41,896 nucleotides of DNA from Steroidobacteraceae bacterium (lineage in GTDB: Bacteria; Pseudomonadota; Gammaproteobacteria; Steroidobacterales; Steroidobacteraceae). Of this stretch, positions 25,506-32,794 are shown piece by piece. The notes under the pieces are model-generated. The model saw nothing but the letters and a program-made list of their open reading frames with translations. It searched no databases and was not told the DNA's origin. The position numbers and the translations under genes are program-made. Every line of letters begins with the position of its first letter. Positions within the stretch are counted from its first letter, which is position 1. Where the stretch lies: positions 1-41,896 of the forward strand of contig JAFMJH010000016.1 in assembly GCA_017853555.1 (NCBI GenBank). Direction: 5' to 3'.

Positions 25506-26516
25506 TTGCCCAATTTTCCGTTCACGGCCATCGTCGGCCAGGAAGACCTCAAGACCTCCGTACTGCTTGCCGTCATCGACCCCGCCATCGGTGGCGTGCT
25601 GGTCACCGGCCACCGCGGCACCGCCAAGAGCACTGCCGTTCGCGCGCTCGCGGAACTGCTGCCCGAGATGAAGGTGGTCGCCGGTTGCCCCTACAACTGC
25701 GACCCCGTACGACCGGCCGCCGAGTGCCCGCACTGCAGCACCGGCAAACCTCGCAAGGCGCGCACGCGCAGCGTACCGGTGATCGACCTGCCGCTCGGCG
25801 CCACCGAAGATCGCGTGGTGGGCTCGGTCGACATCGAACGCGCGCTCGTCGACGGCGTGCAAGCGTTCTCGCCCGGCCTGCTCGCGAGCGCGAATCGCGG
25901 CTTCCTCTACATCGACGAAGTGAATCTGCTCGAAGACCATCTCGTCGATCTGTTGCTCGACGTCGCCGCGAGCGGCGTGAACGTGGTCGAACGCGAAGGC
26001 TTGAGCGTGCGCCACCCGGCGCGCTTCGTGCTCGTCGGGTCCGGCAACCCCGAAGAAGGTGATCTGCGTCCGCAGCTGCTCGATCGTTTCGGTCTGCACG
26101 CGCGCATCCGCACGCTGCACGACGTCGATGCGCGCGTCGAGATCGTGCGTCGCCGCCTCGCCTTCGAAAGCGATCCGGTCGCGTTCGCCGCACAATACGC
26201 ACGCGAGCAAGGGAAGTTGCGCAAGCGTCTGGCCACGGCGATCGCGCGACGCGAACAAGTCGCGCTCGGTGACGATGCGTTGCAACTGGCGGCGCAGCTC
26301 TGCGATCGACTCGGGATCGACGGCCATCGCGGCGAACTCGCACTCTCGCGCGCAGCAGTGGCGCTCGCCGCATACGACGGCGTCAAAAAAGCGACTGCCG
26401 CCCAGGTGGCCGCCGTTGCACCGCTCGCGCTCGCGCATCGCCTGCGCAAAGATCCGCTCGAGCCGGCGGCCGACGACGAACGCGTCAAACGCGTACTCGC
26501 CGAAGCACTCGCTTAA
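25506..26516 (+). CDS. bchI: Magnesium-chelatase-type ATPase subunit I
   Basis: AAA+ motor subunit of the chelatase, 336 residues. FPFTAIVGQEDLKTSVLLAV, Walker A GHRGTAKST (35-43), Walker B FLYIDEVNLLEDH (133-145), VRHPARFVLVGSGNPEEGDL and RPQLLDRFGL with sensor/arginine-finger residues are intact. Two departures from photosynthetic BchI, from memory of that family: Ala in place of the last Walker A Gly (GTAKS), and a four-Cys cluster CPYNCDP/CPHC at Cys61, 65, 74 and 77. The start is TTG at 25506 with AGGAG 9 nt upstream. bchD follows after 10 bp. Confidence 0.92.
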   Translation: MPNFPFTAIVGQEDLKTSVLLAVIDPAIGGVLVTGHRGTAKSTAVRALAELLPEMKVVAGCPYNCDPVRPAAECPHCSTGKPRKARTRSVPVIDLPLGATEDRVVGSVDIERALVDGVQAFSPGLLASANRGFLYIDEVNLLEDHLVDLLLDVAASGVNVVEREGLSVRHPARFVLVGSGNPEEGDLRPQLLDRFGLHARIRTLHDVDARVEIVRRRLAFESDPVAFAAQYAREQGKLRKRLATAIARREQVALGDDALQLAAQLCDRLGIDGHRGELALSRAAVALAAYDGVKKATAAQVAAVAPLALAHRLRKDPLEPAADDERVKRVLAEALA

Positions 26517-26526
26517 AGGGTCTCGC

Positions 26527-28305
26527 ATGCAGCTACACGCGCTGCCGCTGCCCGGGCTCGTCGCACTCGATACGCCGCGTCTGGCACTGATGTTGCTCGC
26601 GGTCGAGCCGCGCTTGCGCGGCGCCGTATTCGCCGGGCCTGCCGGCAGCGGCAAAAGCGCGCTGCTGCGCGGACTGCGCGAATTGCTGCCGGACGACCCC
26701 TATGCGGAGCTCCCCGCCGGCAGTGACGAAGAAGCCTTGCTCGGCGGCCTCGACGTCGAAGCGACGCTGCGCCGCGGCGCGCGCGTGTTGCGCTCCGGCC
26801 TGCTCGGGCGCGCGCACGGCGGGACGCTGCTCGTCGAGGCGTGCAACTTGCTGCCCGAAGGCACGGCGAACCTCTTGCTCGGCGCACTCGACGAAGGTGA
26901 GGTGCGACTCGAGCGCGACGGCCTCAGCACGCGCGTACCTACCCGGTTCCGGTTTTTGGGCAGCTTCGATCCGGCCGAAGGCGCACCGCGCGCGCACTTG
27001 CTCGATCGAGTCGCGCTCATCGTCGTGATGCCGCAACTCGGTCAGGCTGCCGCACGCGCGGAAATCGTCCGTCGACATTTCGTACCGACCACCGAACTTT
27101 GGGCTGACGAACTCGATACCTTGCGCGGTCTCGTCGGCATCGCGCGCGAGCATCTTGCCGAGGTCACGCTCGCCGATCGACAGCGCGAGGAGTTGATCAC
27201 GACCGCCGTGTCGCTCGGCGTGCAAGGCCATCGCGCCGATCTGTTCGCGACGCTCACCGCACGCGCGAGCGCCGCACTCGCGCTTCGCGACCACGTCGAG
27301 CGCGAAGATCTGGAACTGGCGATCCGACTCGTCTTGCTGCCGCGCGCCACGCGCAAACCCGCACCGCCCGAAGAGACTCAACCGCAACAGCAGCCCTCGC
27401 CCGCGCCGTCGAATGAGACCGAGCAGCCCGATGACGGCCTGCCGCACGAAGAAGAGCTCGAACTCGACGACGCGGTGCTCGACGCGTTGAGCGCGGAACT
27501 GCCCGCCATCCTCGACGCCTTGCCGTTCGCCGCCGCACGCCGCGGTCGCAGCGGCTCGCGCGGGCAGACCGAGGGCAAGCGCGGCCGACATGTCGCAAGC
27601 GTCCCGGGCGGCGTGCGCGATGGACGCGTTGACGTGATCGCCACCTTGCGTGCTGCGGCGCGTTGGCAACGCCTGCGACCACGCTCGCAACGCCGCGTCG
27701 TCTTGCGCGCCGAGGACCTGCGCCTCAAACGCTATCGCAGCAAAGCGGGCGCGCTGTTTTTGTTTGCCGTCGATGCGAGCGGCAGCATGGCGCTCAATCG
27801 GATGCGACAAGCCAAAGGCGCGGTGCACGCGCTGCTCGAGCAGGCTTACGTGAATCGCGATCGCGTCGCACTGCTCTCGTTCCGCGGCCGGACCTCGGAA
27901 CTGCTGCTGCCGCCGACCAACAGCGTGGAATTGCTGCGCCGTGCGGTGGATCAGCTGCCGACCGGTGGCGGCACGCCGCTGGCGGCGACACTCGTGCACG
28001 CCATGGAGATGGCCGCGCAGGCGCGGCGTCGCGGCTTTGCCAACGTCGTGCTCGTACTGCTCACCGATGCGCGCGCCAACGTCGGCGTGCGCGCCGAACG
28101 CGCCGGCGTCGACGAAGAGCTACGTCAGCTCGCGCTCGGCTGCGCCCAAACGGGGCTGCGCTCGCTCGTGATCGACACCCAAAGAAATTTCCTGAGCCAG
28201 GGCAGCGCCCAGAAACTCGCCCAGTGGCTGGGCGGTAACTATCTTTATCTGCCGGGCGCAAACGGACGCGCGATCGCCTCGGCCGCGCGCGACGCCGCGC
28301 TGTAG
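26527..28305 (+). CDS. bchD: Magnesium-chelatase-type subunit D (AAA-like plus VWA domain)
   Basis: Platform subunit linking the I-ring to H; 592 residues. An N-terminal AAA domain has an intact Walker A GPAGSGKS (37-44) but a degraded Walker B (LLVEACNLL). A Pro/Gln and acidic linker (about 280-340) follows, then a basic Arg/Gly stretch, VDVIATLRAAARWQRLR, and a C-terminal VWA domain with the metal-ion-dependent adhesion site DASGSM (Asp416, Ser418, Ser420), LPTGGGTPLAATL and VLLTDARANVG. ATG 26527 has an AAGGG site. It ends 4 bp from the convergent TonB receptor gene. Confidence 0.92.
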   Translation: MQLHALPLPGLVALDTPRLALMLLAVEPRLRGAVFAGPAGSGKSALLRGLRELLPDDPYAELPAGSDEEALLGGLDVEATLRRGARVLRSGLLGRAHGGTLLVEACNLLPEGTANLLLGALDEGEVRLERDGLSTRVPTRFRFLGSFDPAEGAPRAHLLDRVALIVVMPQLGQAAARAEIVRRHFVPTTELWADELDTLRGLVGIAREHLAEVTLADRQREELITTAVSLGVQGHRADLFATLTARASAALALRDHVEREDLELAIRLVLLPRATRKPAPPEETQPQQQPSPAPSNETEQPDDGLPHEEELELDDAVLDALSAELPAILDALPFAAARRGRSGSRGQTEGKRGRHVASVPGGVRDGRVDVIATLRAAARWQRLRPRSQRRVVLRAEDLRLKRYRSKAGALFLFAVDASGSMALNRMRQAKGAVHALLEQAYVNRDRVALLSFRGRTSELLLPPTNSVELLRRAVDQLPTGGGTPLAATLVHAMEMAAQARRRGFANVVLVLLTDARANVGVRAERAGVDEELRQLALGCAQTGLRSLVIDTQRNFLSQGSAQKLAQWLGGNYLYLPGANGRAIASAARDAAL

Positions 28306-28309
28306 AACG

Positions 28310-30649
28310 TCAGAAGAACAACTTGCGGACGTTGAGTCGCACGCTGCGACCGGCCGGATCGAGCAAGTCGGCCTGGAAGTTGGTCGGCGTCGAGCCATCG
28401 GCCGCACGCACGCGCGGTCGCGCATCGAACAGATTGTTGAGCTGCAGACTCAGTCGCGTCGCACGCAAGGCCGGCATGCTGCGCGCAAAGGGTTGCAAGC
28501 CGAGGTCGGCAAACACGCGCACGCTGACGGTCGTCAATGCGCCGAAGCGCAGATCCGAACGCAACGCATTGCCGCGAATGCCGGTTGCTTCACGCCACTG
28601 TGCCGTGAATCGCGCAGTGATACCGTTGCGCGTCAGCGCCATCTGACCCTCGACTTCGTTCTGCGGCTGACCGAAGGACTCGGACAGACTCGCGCCGTTC
28701 AACAAATCGAGTCGCGCCAGCCCCGAGGCGAGTCTGGCCTCGTCATGCAGTCGCAGCGTGTGGTTCAAAGAAAACTGCACGGTCCCGCGCCGCGCGAAGC
28801 CCAGCATGCGCTCGCGCATCTCGGGCGTGAAATTGGGACGACCTGCGCCGCCACCGCCGCCACCGCCGCCTGCGCCGCCGCCCCGCGCGCCGGAGTCGCC
28901 ACGCTCACCGCGCTCTCCGCGCCCGAAGCTCGGGGTCTCGGGCTGCGGTCCCCAGGGCAGACTCAGATTGAATCCCCAGCGCAATTCCGCGCGATCGCGC
29001 AGCGCGAGATTGATCGGCCGCGCATCGATCGAGCGCAACCGACCGTCGGCGTCGCGCACGAACCGATCGGCAAACGCCGTCTGCGCGGCCACCGTCGCAA
29101 TGGGCAGCGTGGTCGGCAGGTCACGCGCATCGGTGCGCACGTAGTTCGCGTTGACCGAAAAATCCATGCTTTCGAACGGCTGTGCCGAGAAACCCAACTT
29201 GCGCACGTCGCGACGTCCGGCACCGAGATTCGGATCACCCCCGTCGATGCGCGTGACGATCACCGTTTCACCGCGCACGAAATCGAACACGCGCACGCCG
29301 GGCGTCGGTATGGCAGGGTCACCGAGTTGCTGCATGGTCGGCGCGACATCATCGCGTGCGACCGACGCGATGAATCGCCATTGCCGCGTCGGGCTCCAGG
29401 TCAATCCCGCCTGCTCGCTGCGCAAGCTGCCGAAATCCGCCAGATCCTGCAAACCGAGCGTGAAGTTCGTCGACAACGCCCCCACCGCCGAAGCCCGTGC
29501 GGCCAAAGGTACATCCATGCTCACTTGCCCATCGATCGAGCGTCGCGACAGATCGGTGGCACGCACGATCGTGCCGCGCGAAGAACGACTCTCGACGTCG
29601 CGATTCCCGAGTGCAAATTTTGCCGTCAGCGTCGCTGCGCCTGCCGGCACGTCGAGTGGCGACCCGGACGCGACGAACGTCGCCTCCGCCGATTGCAGCC
29701 GCGAGCGCGCCGACCCGGGCGACTCGCCGCTCGTTTCGGCGGCCGAGGTCGTCCGTTCGGCGTTGCCCGTCAACGACCAGCGCCAACCGTGCTGCGCCGC
29801 GTTGTAGATGGCACCGAGGCGCGCCACTTTCGACTCGTCGTCGCGACGCGCCGGCCGTCCAGCCACGAGACCGAGCCCCGCGACGTTGCGCGTCTCGTCG
29901 AAACTCGCATTCACCGTCGCCGACTGCCCGGCGTCGAAGCCGCGCGTCATCACGCCATTCAGAGAATATTGGTTCGTACCCGGCAACAGAGTGCGCAGTG
30001 CCGCATCGGGCGCCACCGCGCCGTTCGCGCCCAATACCTCGCGCTCGCTCTCGATGAGCGCCTCGTCGTGGCGTGCCTTGAAGGCCAACTGCGTCCGATC
30101 GGTCGGCATGATGCGCAACGCGTTCGAATCGAGATCCACGCTGCGTCGACCGCCGGCCGTCGTCACGCGCTCGCCGAGCTCGGCATTGATCGCACGGAAT
30201 CGCGGCCGCAACACGAAGTTGATCACGCGCTGATCGGCGCGATATCCATATTTGACCGACAGCTCTTCGGGGAACACGTCGAGACGCATGATCGCCTCGG
30301 GCGGCAGGTCCCGAACCTCCGCGAATCCGGAAACTCGGGCGCCGTTGATCAACACCACCGGCGGCCCATCGCCACGACTGCTTTGAATTTGCGGACCGAG
30401 CGCCTGCAGAAGTTCGGCGACCGAGCCCGCACCGTAACTGGCGATCTGTGCGGCATTCAGACGCACATCCGGCGCGACGTCACCGATCACGCCACCCACC
30501 TCGCGCCGACTGCTGATCACCACCGTCTCGAGCGCCTCGGCCGCAGGCGCTTTGGCATCGGCTGCCCGTGCCGCCACCGGCACCACGACCATCATCGCCG
30601 CAGCAACCAAAACCAGACGGGAAAGCGAAGACGGGATGCCCGATCTCAC
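28310..30649 (-). CDS. TonB-dependent outer-membrane receptor
   Basis: Active outer-membrane importer, 779 residues with the GTG start at 30647-30649 (GGAG 8 nt upstream). Signal peptide about 1-29 with an ARA-ADA cleavage site, TonB-box-like ETVVISS at 41-47, plug domain (about 55-165: SVAELLQALGPQIQ, VVLINGARVSGFAEVRDLPP, RVINFVLRPRF), then a beta-barrel ending in the C-terminal Phe typical of Omp proteins. A Gly-rich, collagen-like insertion lies at about 576-603. The substrate is not evident. It resembles a receptor group common in sphingomonads and related bacteria. Its start overlaps the stop of the 49-codon gene upstream (GTGA). Confidence 0.88.
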   Translation of the reverse strand: MRSGIPSSLSRLVLVAAAMMVVVPVAARAADAKAPAAEALETVVISSRREVGGVIGDVAPDVRLNAAQIASYGAGSVAELLQALGPQIQSSRGDGPPVVLINGARVSGFAEVRDLPPEAIMRLDVFPEELSVKYGYRADQRVINFVLRPRFRAINAELGERVTTAGGRRSVDLDSNALRIMPTDRTQLAFKARHDEALIESEREVLGANGAVAPDAALRTLLPGTNQYSLNGVMTRGFDAGQSATVNASFDETRNVAGLGLVAGRPARRDDESKVARLGAIYNAAQHGWRWSLTGNAERTTSAAETSGESPGSARSRLQSAEATFVASGSPLDVPAGAATLTAKFALGNRDVESRSSRGTIVRATDLSRRSIDGQVSMDVPLAARASAVGALSTNFTLGLQDLADFGSLRSEQAGLTWSPTRQWRFIASVARDDVAPTMQQLGDPAIPTPGVRVFDFVRGETVIVTRIDGGDPNLGAGRRDVRKLGFSAQPFESMDFSVNANYVRTDARDLPTTLPIATVAAQTAFADRFVRDADGRLRSIDARPINLALRDRAELRWGFNLSLPWGPQPETPSFGRGERGERGDSGARGGGAGGGGGGGGAGRPNFTPEMRERMLGFARRGTVQFSLNHTLRLHDEARLASGLARLDLLNGASLSESFGQPQNEVEGQMALTRNGITARFTAQWREATGIRGNALRSDLRFGALTTVSVRVFADLGLQPFARSMPALRATRLSLQLNNLFDARPRVRAADGSTPTNFQADLLDPAGRSVRLNVRKLFF

Positions 30650-30795
30650 GGCGCGCGCTCCGGATTCTGCGCTCGACCGCGTTCGCGCTCGAGTCGAATG
30701 GCGAGCAGCGTTTTGAGGCCCCAGTAGCCGATCGCGCCCACGAGCAACACGAACAGCCCCACCATGCCGAAGATCACTTCGGGAGTCGTCAACAT
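30646..30795 (-). CDS. 49-residue single-span membrane miniprotein
   Basis: Small frame between tRNA-Thr and the TonB receptor: an N-terminal MLTTPEVIFGMVG, a hydrophobic helix (about 9-31, containing LFVLLVGAIGYWGL), then a basic tail (AIRLERERGRAQNPERAP). The layout predicts one membrane span with the positive end in the cytoplasm. Its TGA overlaps the receptor's GTG start by GTGA, the arrangement used by several real gene pairs in this window, which supports translation. The ribosome-binding site is weak. I do not recognise a family; it may help receptor assembly or energy coupling, or be a leader whose translation controls the receptor. Confidence 0.6.
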   Translation of the reverse strand: MLTTPEVIFGMVGLFVLLVGAIGYWGLKTLLAIRLERERGRAQNPERAP

Positions 30796-30817
30796 GCAAA
30801 TGCCACGTGCGAAAAGG

Positions 30818-30893
30818 TGGTGCCGGGAATAGGAATCGAACCTACGACCTACGCATTACGAATGCGCCGCTCTACCAACTGAGCTATCCCGGC
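30818..30893 (-). tRNA. tRNA-Thr (anticodon CGT)
   Basis: Complete 76-nt cloverleaf with encoded CCA. Acceptor GCCGGGA pairs with TCCCGGC, D arm GCTC...GAGC, anticodon stem GCGCA/TGCGT with loop TTCGTAA (anticodon CGT, reading ACG), T arm with TTCGATT. Preceded by a promoter overlapping the fur stop codon; followed 22 nt later by the miniprotein start with no terminator between. Confidence 0.97.
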
Positions 30894-30909
30894 TCCGGGA
30901 GGGGTGCGA

Positions 30910-30938
30910 ATCTTAAACGCGTCGCAGGCGGATGAAAA
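30910..30938 (-). promoter_or_regulatory. Promoter for tRNA-Thr
   Basis: Minus strand: TTTTCA (30938-30933), 17-bp spacer, TAAGAT (30915-30910). The -10 box includes the fur stop codon TAA. A start about 7 nt downstream would lie roughly 10 nt before the tRNA 5' end. This promoter may also serve the miniprotein and receptor genes. Confidence 0.5.
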
Positions 30939-31317
30939 GTTCGATTCCGGCGTATTCCATGCCGGGCGGCGGCGGCGGCAGGCGTTCGAACCGCACCTCG
31001 GGGGTCGGGACGTCCGTGAGCATCCCGCTGTCGACGTCCTGGAAGTGAAAATGCGGACTGACGTTCGAGTCGAACCACGCCCGCTCGCCATCGGCGGCCA
31101 ACTGCCTCACGACGCCCTTCGCGGCGAGCAGATTGAGGGTGTTGTACACCGTCGCCTTGGACACCCGATCACCCGCGGCGCGCAAGCGCGCGAGGATCTG
31201 GTCGGCCGTCAGATGCTGCGGCTCGGCCAGCAACAAAGCGGCGATTTTCAGTCGTTGAGGGGTGGGCTGGATACCGCATTCACGCAAGCGGTCGGCCGTG
31301 GCAAGGGTGTCAAGCAT
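30913..31317 (-). CDS. Fur superfamily regulator, Irr-like
   Basis: A 134-residue winged-helix regulator. Helix region CGIQPTPQRLKIAALLLAE, recognition segment VSKATVYNTLNLLAAKGVVR and dimerisation domain are clear. It lacks the C-terminal CXXC zinc sites of Fur/Zur/PerR. WFDSNVSPHFHFQDVDSG (His89, His91) and a C-terminal MEYAGIELFIRLRR instead resemble Irr, the heme-responsive regulator of alphaproteobacteria (comparison from memory). Start: ATG 31315-31317, 8 nt after a TAACAT box; an ATG 10 codons upstream would precede that box. Likely targets are iron or tetrapyrrole genes; the adjoining TonB receptor and chelatase loci are candidates. Confidence 0.85.
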   Translation of the reverse strand: MLDTLATADRLRECGIQPTPQRLKIAALLLAEPQHLTADQILARLRAAGDRVSKATVYNTLNLLAAKGVVRQLAADGERAWFDSNVSPHFHFQDVDSGMLTDVPTPEVRFERLPPPPPGMEYAGIELFIRLRRV

Positions 31318-31325
31318 GCGCACGG

Positions 31326-31331
31326 ATGTTA
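31326..31331 (-). promoter_or_regulatory. -10 box of the Irr-like regulator gene
   Basis: TAACAT on the minus strand, 8 nt before the ATG, with no Shine-Dalgarno sequence between. The same hexamer at nearly the same spacing precedes lpxL. No strong -35 is seen; it would lie inside the end of ispH. Confidence 0.4.
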
Positions 31332-31343
31332 GCCCAAATGGGA

Positions 31344-32294
31344 TCAATTCGCATCTGCGGACCGGCGCAGCTCGCGCGGCAAGCCGAAGACCACGACTTC
31401 CTCGCGTCCGGCCGCCTCAACCGGCGCCTCGCCGCCCCACTGCCGCAGCTGCGCCACGACCTCGCGAACCAGCACCTCAGGTGCCGAAGCCCCGGCGGTG
31501 ACACCGACGGCACGACGCCCGTCGAACCACTCGCGATGCAGGTCCGACGCGCCATCGACCAAATAAGCGGGCACGCCGTGCCGCTTGCCGAGCTCGACCA
31601 GACGGTTGGAGTTGGAACTCGTGACCGACCCGACCACGACGAGCACGTCGCAATCGCGCAGCAATTCTTTGACGGCATCCTGACGATTCTGCGTCGCGTA
31701 GCAGATGTCTTCTTTGCGCGGCCGCACGAGCGCGGGGAATCGCCGTTCGAGCGTGGCGACGATCTCCGCGGTGTCGTCGACCGACAAAGTGGTCTGCGTT
31801 ACGAAGGCCAGCCGCGCAGGATCTTCGACTTCGATGCGCGCCGCATCGTCCACCGACTCGATCAGGCGGATCCGCCCGCCATGCGAAACATCGAAACGAC
31901 CGAGCGTGCCTTCGACCTCCGGATGCCCCGCATGACCGATCAGCAACACGTCGCGACGCTCGCGCGAGTAGCGACGCACTTCCATGTGTACTTTGGTCAC
32001 GAGCGGACAGGTCGCATCGAAGACCGTCAACGCTCGACGACGAGCCTCGTCCTCCACGGCCCTGGAAACGCCGTGCGCCGAAAAAATGACCGTGGCGCCG
32101 TCGGGCACTTCGTTGAGTTCCTCGACGAACACCGCACCGAGCGCCCGCAAGCGCTCGACGACGTGTTTGTTGTGGACCACTTCGTGGCGCACGTGGATCG
32201 GCGCGCCGAACAATTCGATCGCCCGCTCGACGATGTCGATGGCCCGATCGACTCCGGCACAAAATCCGCGCGGATTGGCGAGCAGGATCTTCAT
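31344..32294 (-). CDS. ispH: 4-hydroxy-3-methylbut-2-enyl diphosphate reductase
   Basis: Last enzyme of the MEP isoprenoid pathway, producing IPP and DMAPP with a [4Fe-4S] cluster. 316 residues. The cluster cysteines are Cys12 ([14 protein letters not shown]), Cys96 ([10 protein letters not shown]) and Cys198 ([14 protein letters not shown]); [11 protein letters not shown] and [13 protein letters not shown] complete the active site. ATG 32292-32294 overlaps the lspA stop (ATGA). Final gene of murJ-ribF-ileS-lspA-ispH. Confidence 0.97.
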   Translation of the reverse strand: MKILLANPRGFCAGVDRAIDIVERAIELFGAPIHVRHEVVHNKHVVERLRALGAVFVEELNEVPDGATVIFSAHGVSRAVEDEARRRALTVFDATCPLVTKVHMEVRRYSRERRDVLLIGHAGHPEVEGTLGRFDVSHGGRIRLIESVDDAARIEVEDPARLAFVTQTTLSVDDTAEIVATLERRFPALVRPRKEDICYATQNRQDAVKELLRDCDVLVVVGSVTSSNSNRLVELGKRHGVPAYLVDGASDLHREWFDGRRAVGVTAGASAPEVLVREVVAQLRQWGGEAPVEAAGREEVVVFGLPRELRRSADAN

Positions 32295-32794
32295 GCGCCG
32301 GCACTCCTTTCGCGACGCCACTCGCGCAACGCATCGAGCAGCAGGAACGCTGCCCCGACCGTGATCGCGCTGTCGGCGACATTGAACGCCGGAAAATAGG
32401 CGGCGTTCCAGTGCACGTGCACGAAATCGACCACGTAGCCGTGCTCGAGCCGATCGATTAGATTGCCGACGGCGCCGGCGAGCACCAGCGAGAGCGCAGA
32501 GGCGAGCAAGCCCTCACGCTTTGCATCGAGCTTGCGCAACCACACGACGAGCACGACCGAAACGACCGCCGCGAGGACGCTCAAAAAATGCACCTGCCAA
32601 CCATCCTGTGCGGCGAGGAAACTGAAAGCCGCTCCGGGGTTGTGCAAACGCGTGATGTCGAGCCAGAACCACACCGGCAAGGATTCGCCGTAGACGAAGC
32701 GTGTCTCGACCAAACCTTTGGTCCATTGATCGACGCCGATCAGCACCAACGCCATCGGCAACCAACGCCAACCGCTGCGCACCGCCTCGCTCAT
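32291..32794 (-). CDS. lspA: Lipoprotein signal peptidase (signal peptidase II)
   Basis: Inner-membrane aspartyl protease that removes signal peptides from prolipoproteins. 167 residues with four membrane helices. [24 protein letters not shown], and the catalytic aspartates in [20 protein letters not shown] and [17 protein letters not shown] are all present. Overlaps ileS upstream and ispH downstream by 4 bp each, a conserved gammaproteobacterial order. Confidence 0.97.
   Translation of the reverse strand: MSEAVRSGWRWLPMALVLIGVDQWTKGLVETRFVYGESLPVWFWLDITRLHNPGAAFSFLAAQDGWQVHFLSVLAAVVSVVLVVWLRKLDAKREGLLASALSLVLAGAVGNLIDRLEHGYVVDFVHVHWNAAYFPAFNVADSAITVGAAFLLLDALREWRRERSAGA

Noticed and set aside
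26059-26526. Upstream extension of the bchD frame into bchI
   Set aside because: The extra 156 codons lie within bchI in another frame; the ATG at 26527 has an AAGGG site and starts the conserved AAA domain.
28493-30727. A 744-codon plus-strand frame opposite the TonB receptor
   Set aside because: No domain and shadow-type composition. The minus-strand frame has a signal peptide, TonB box, plug and C-terminal Phe.
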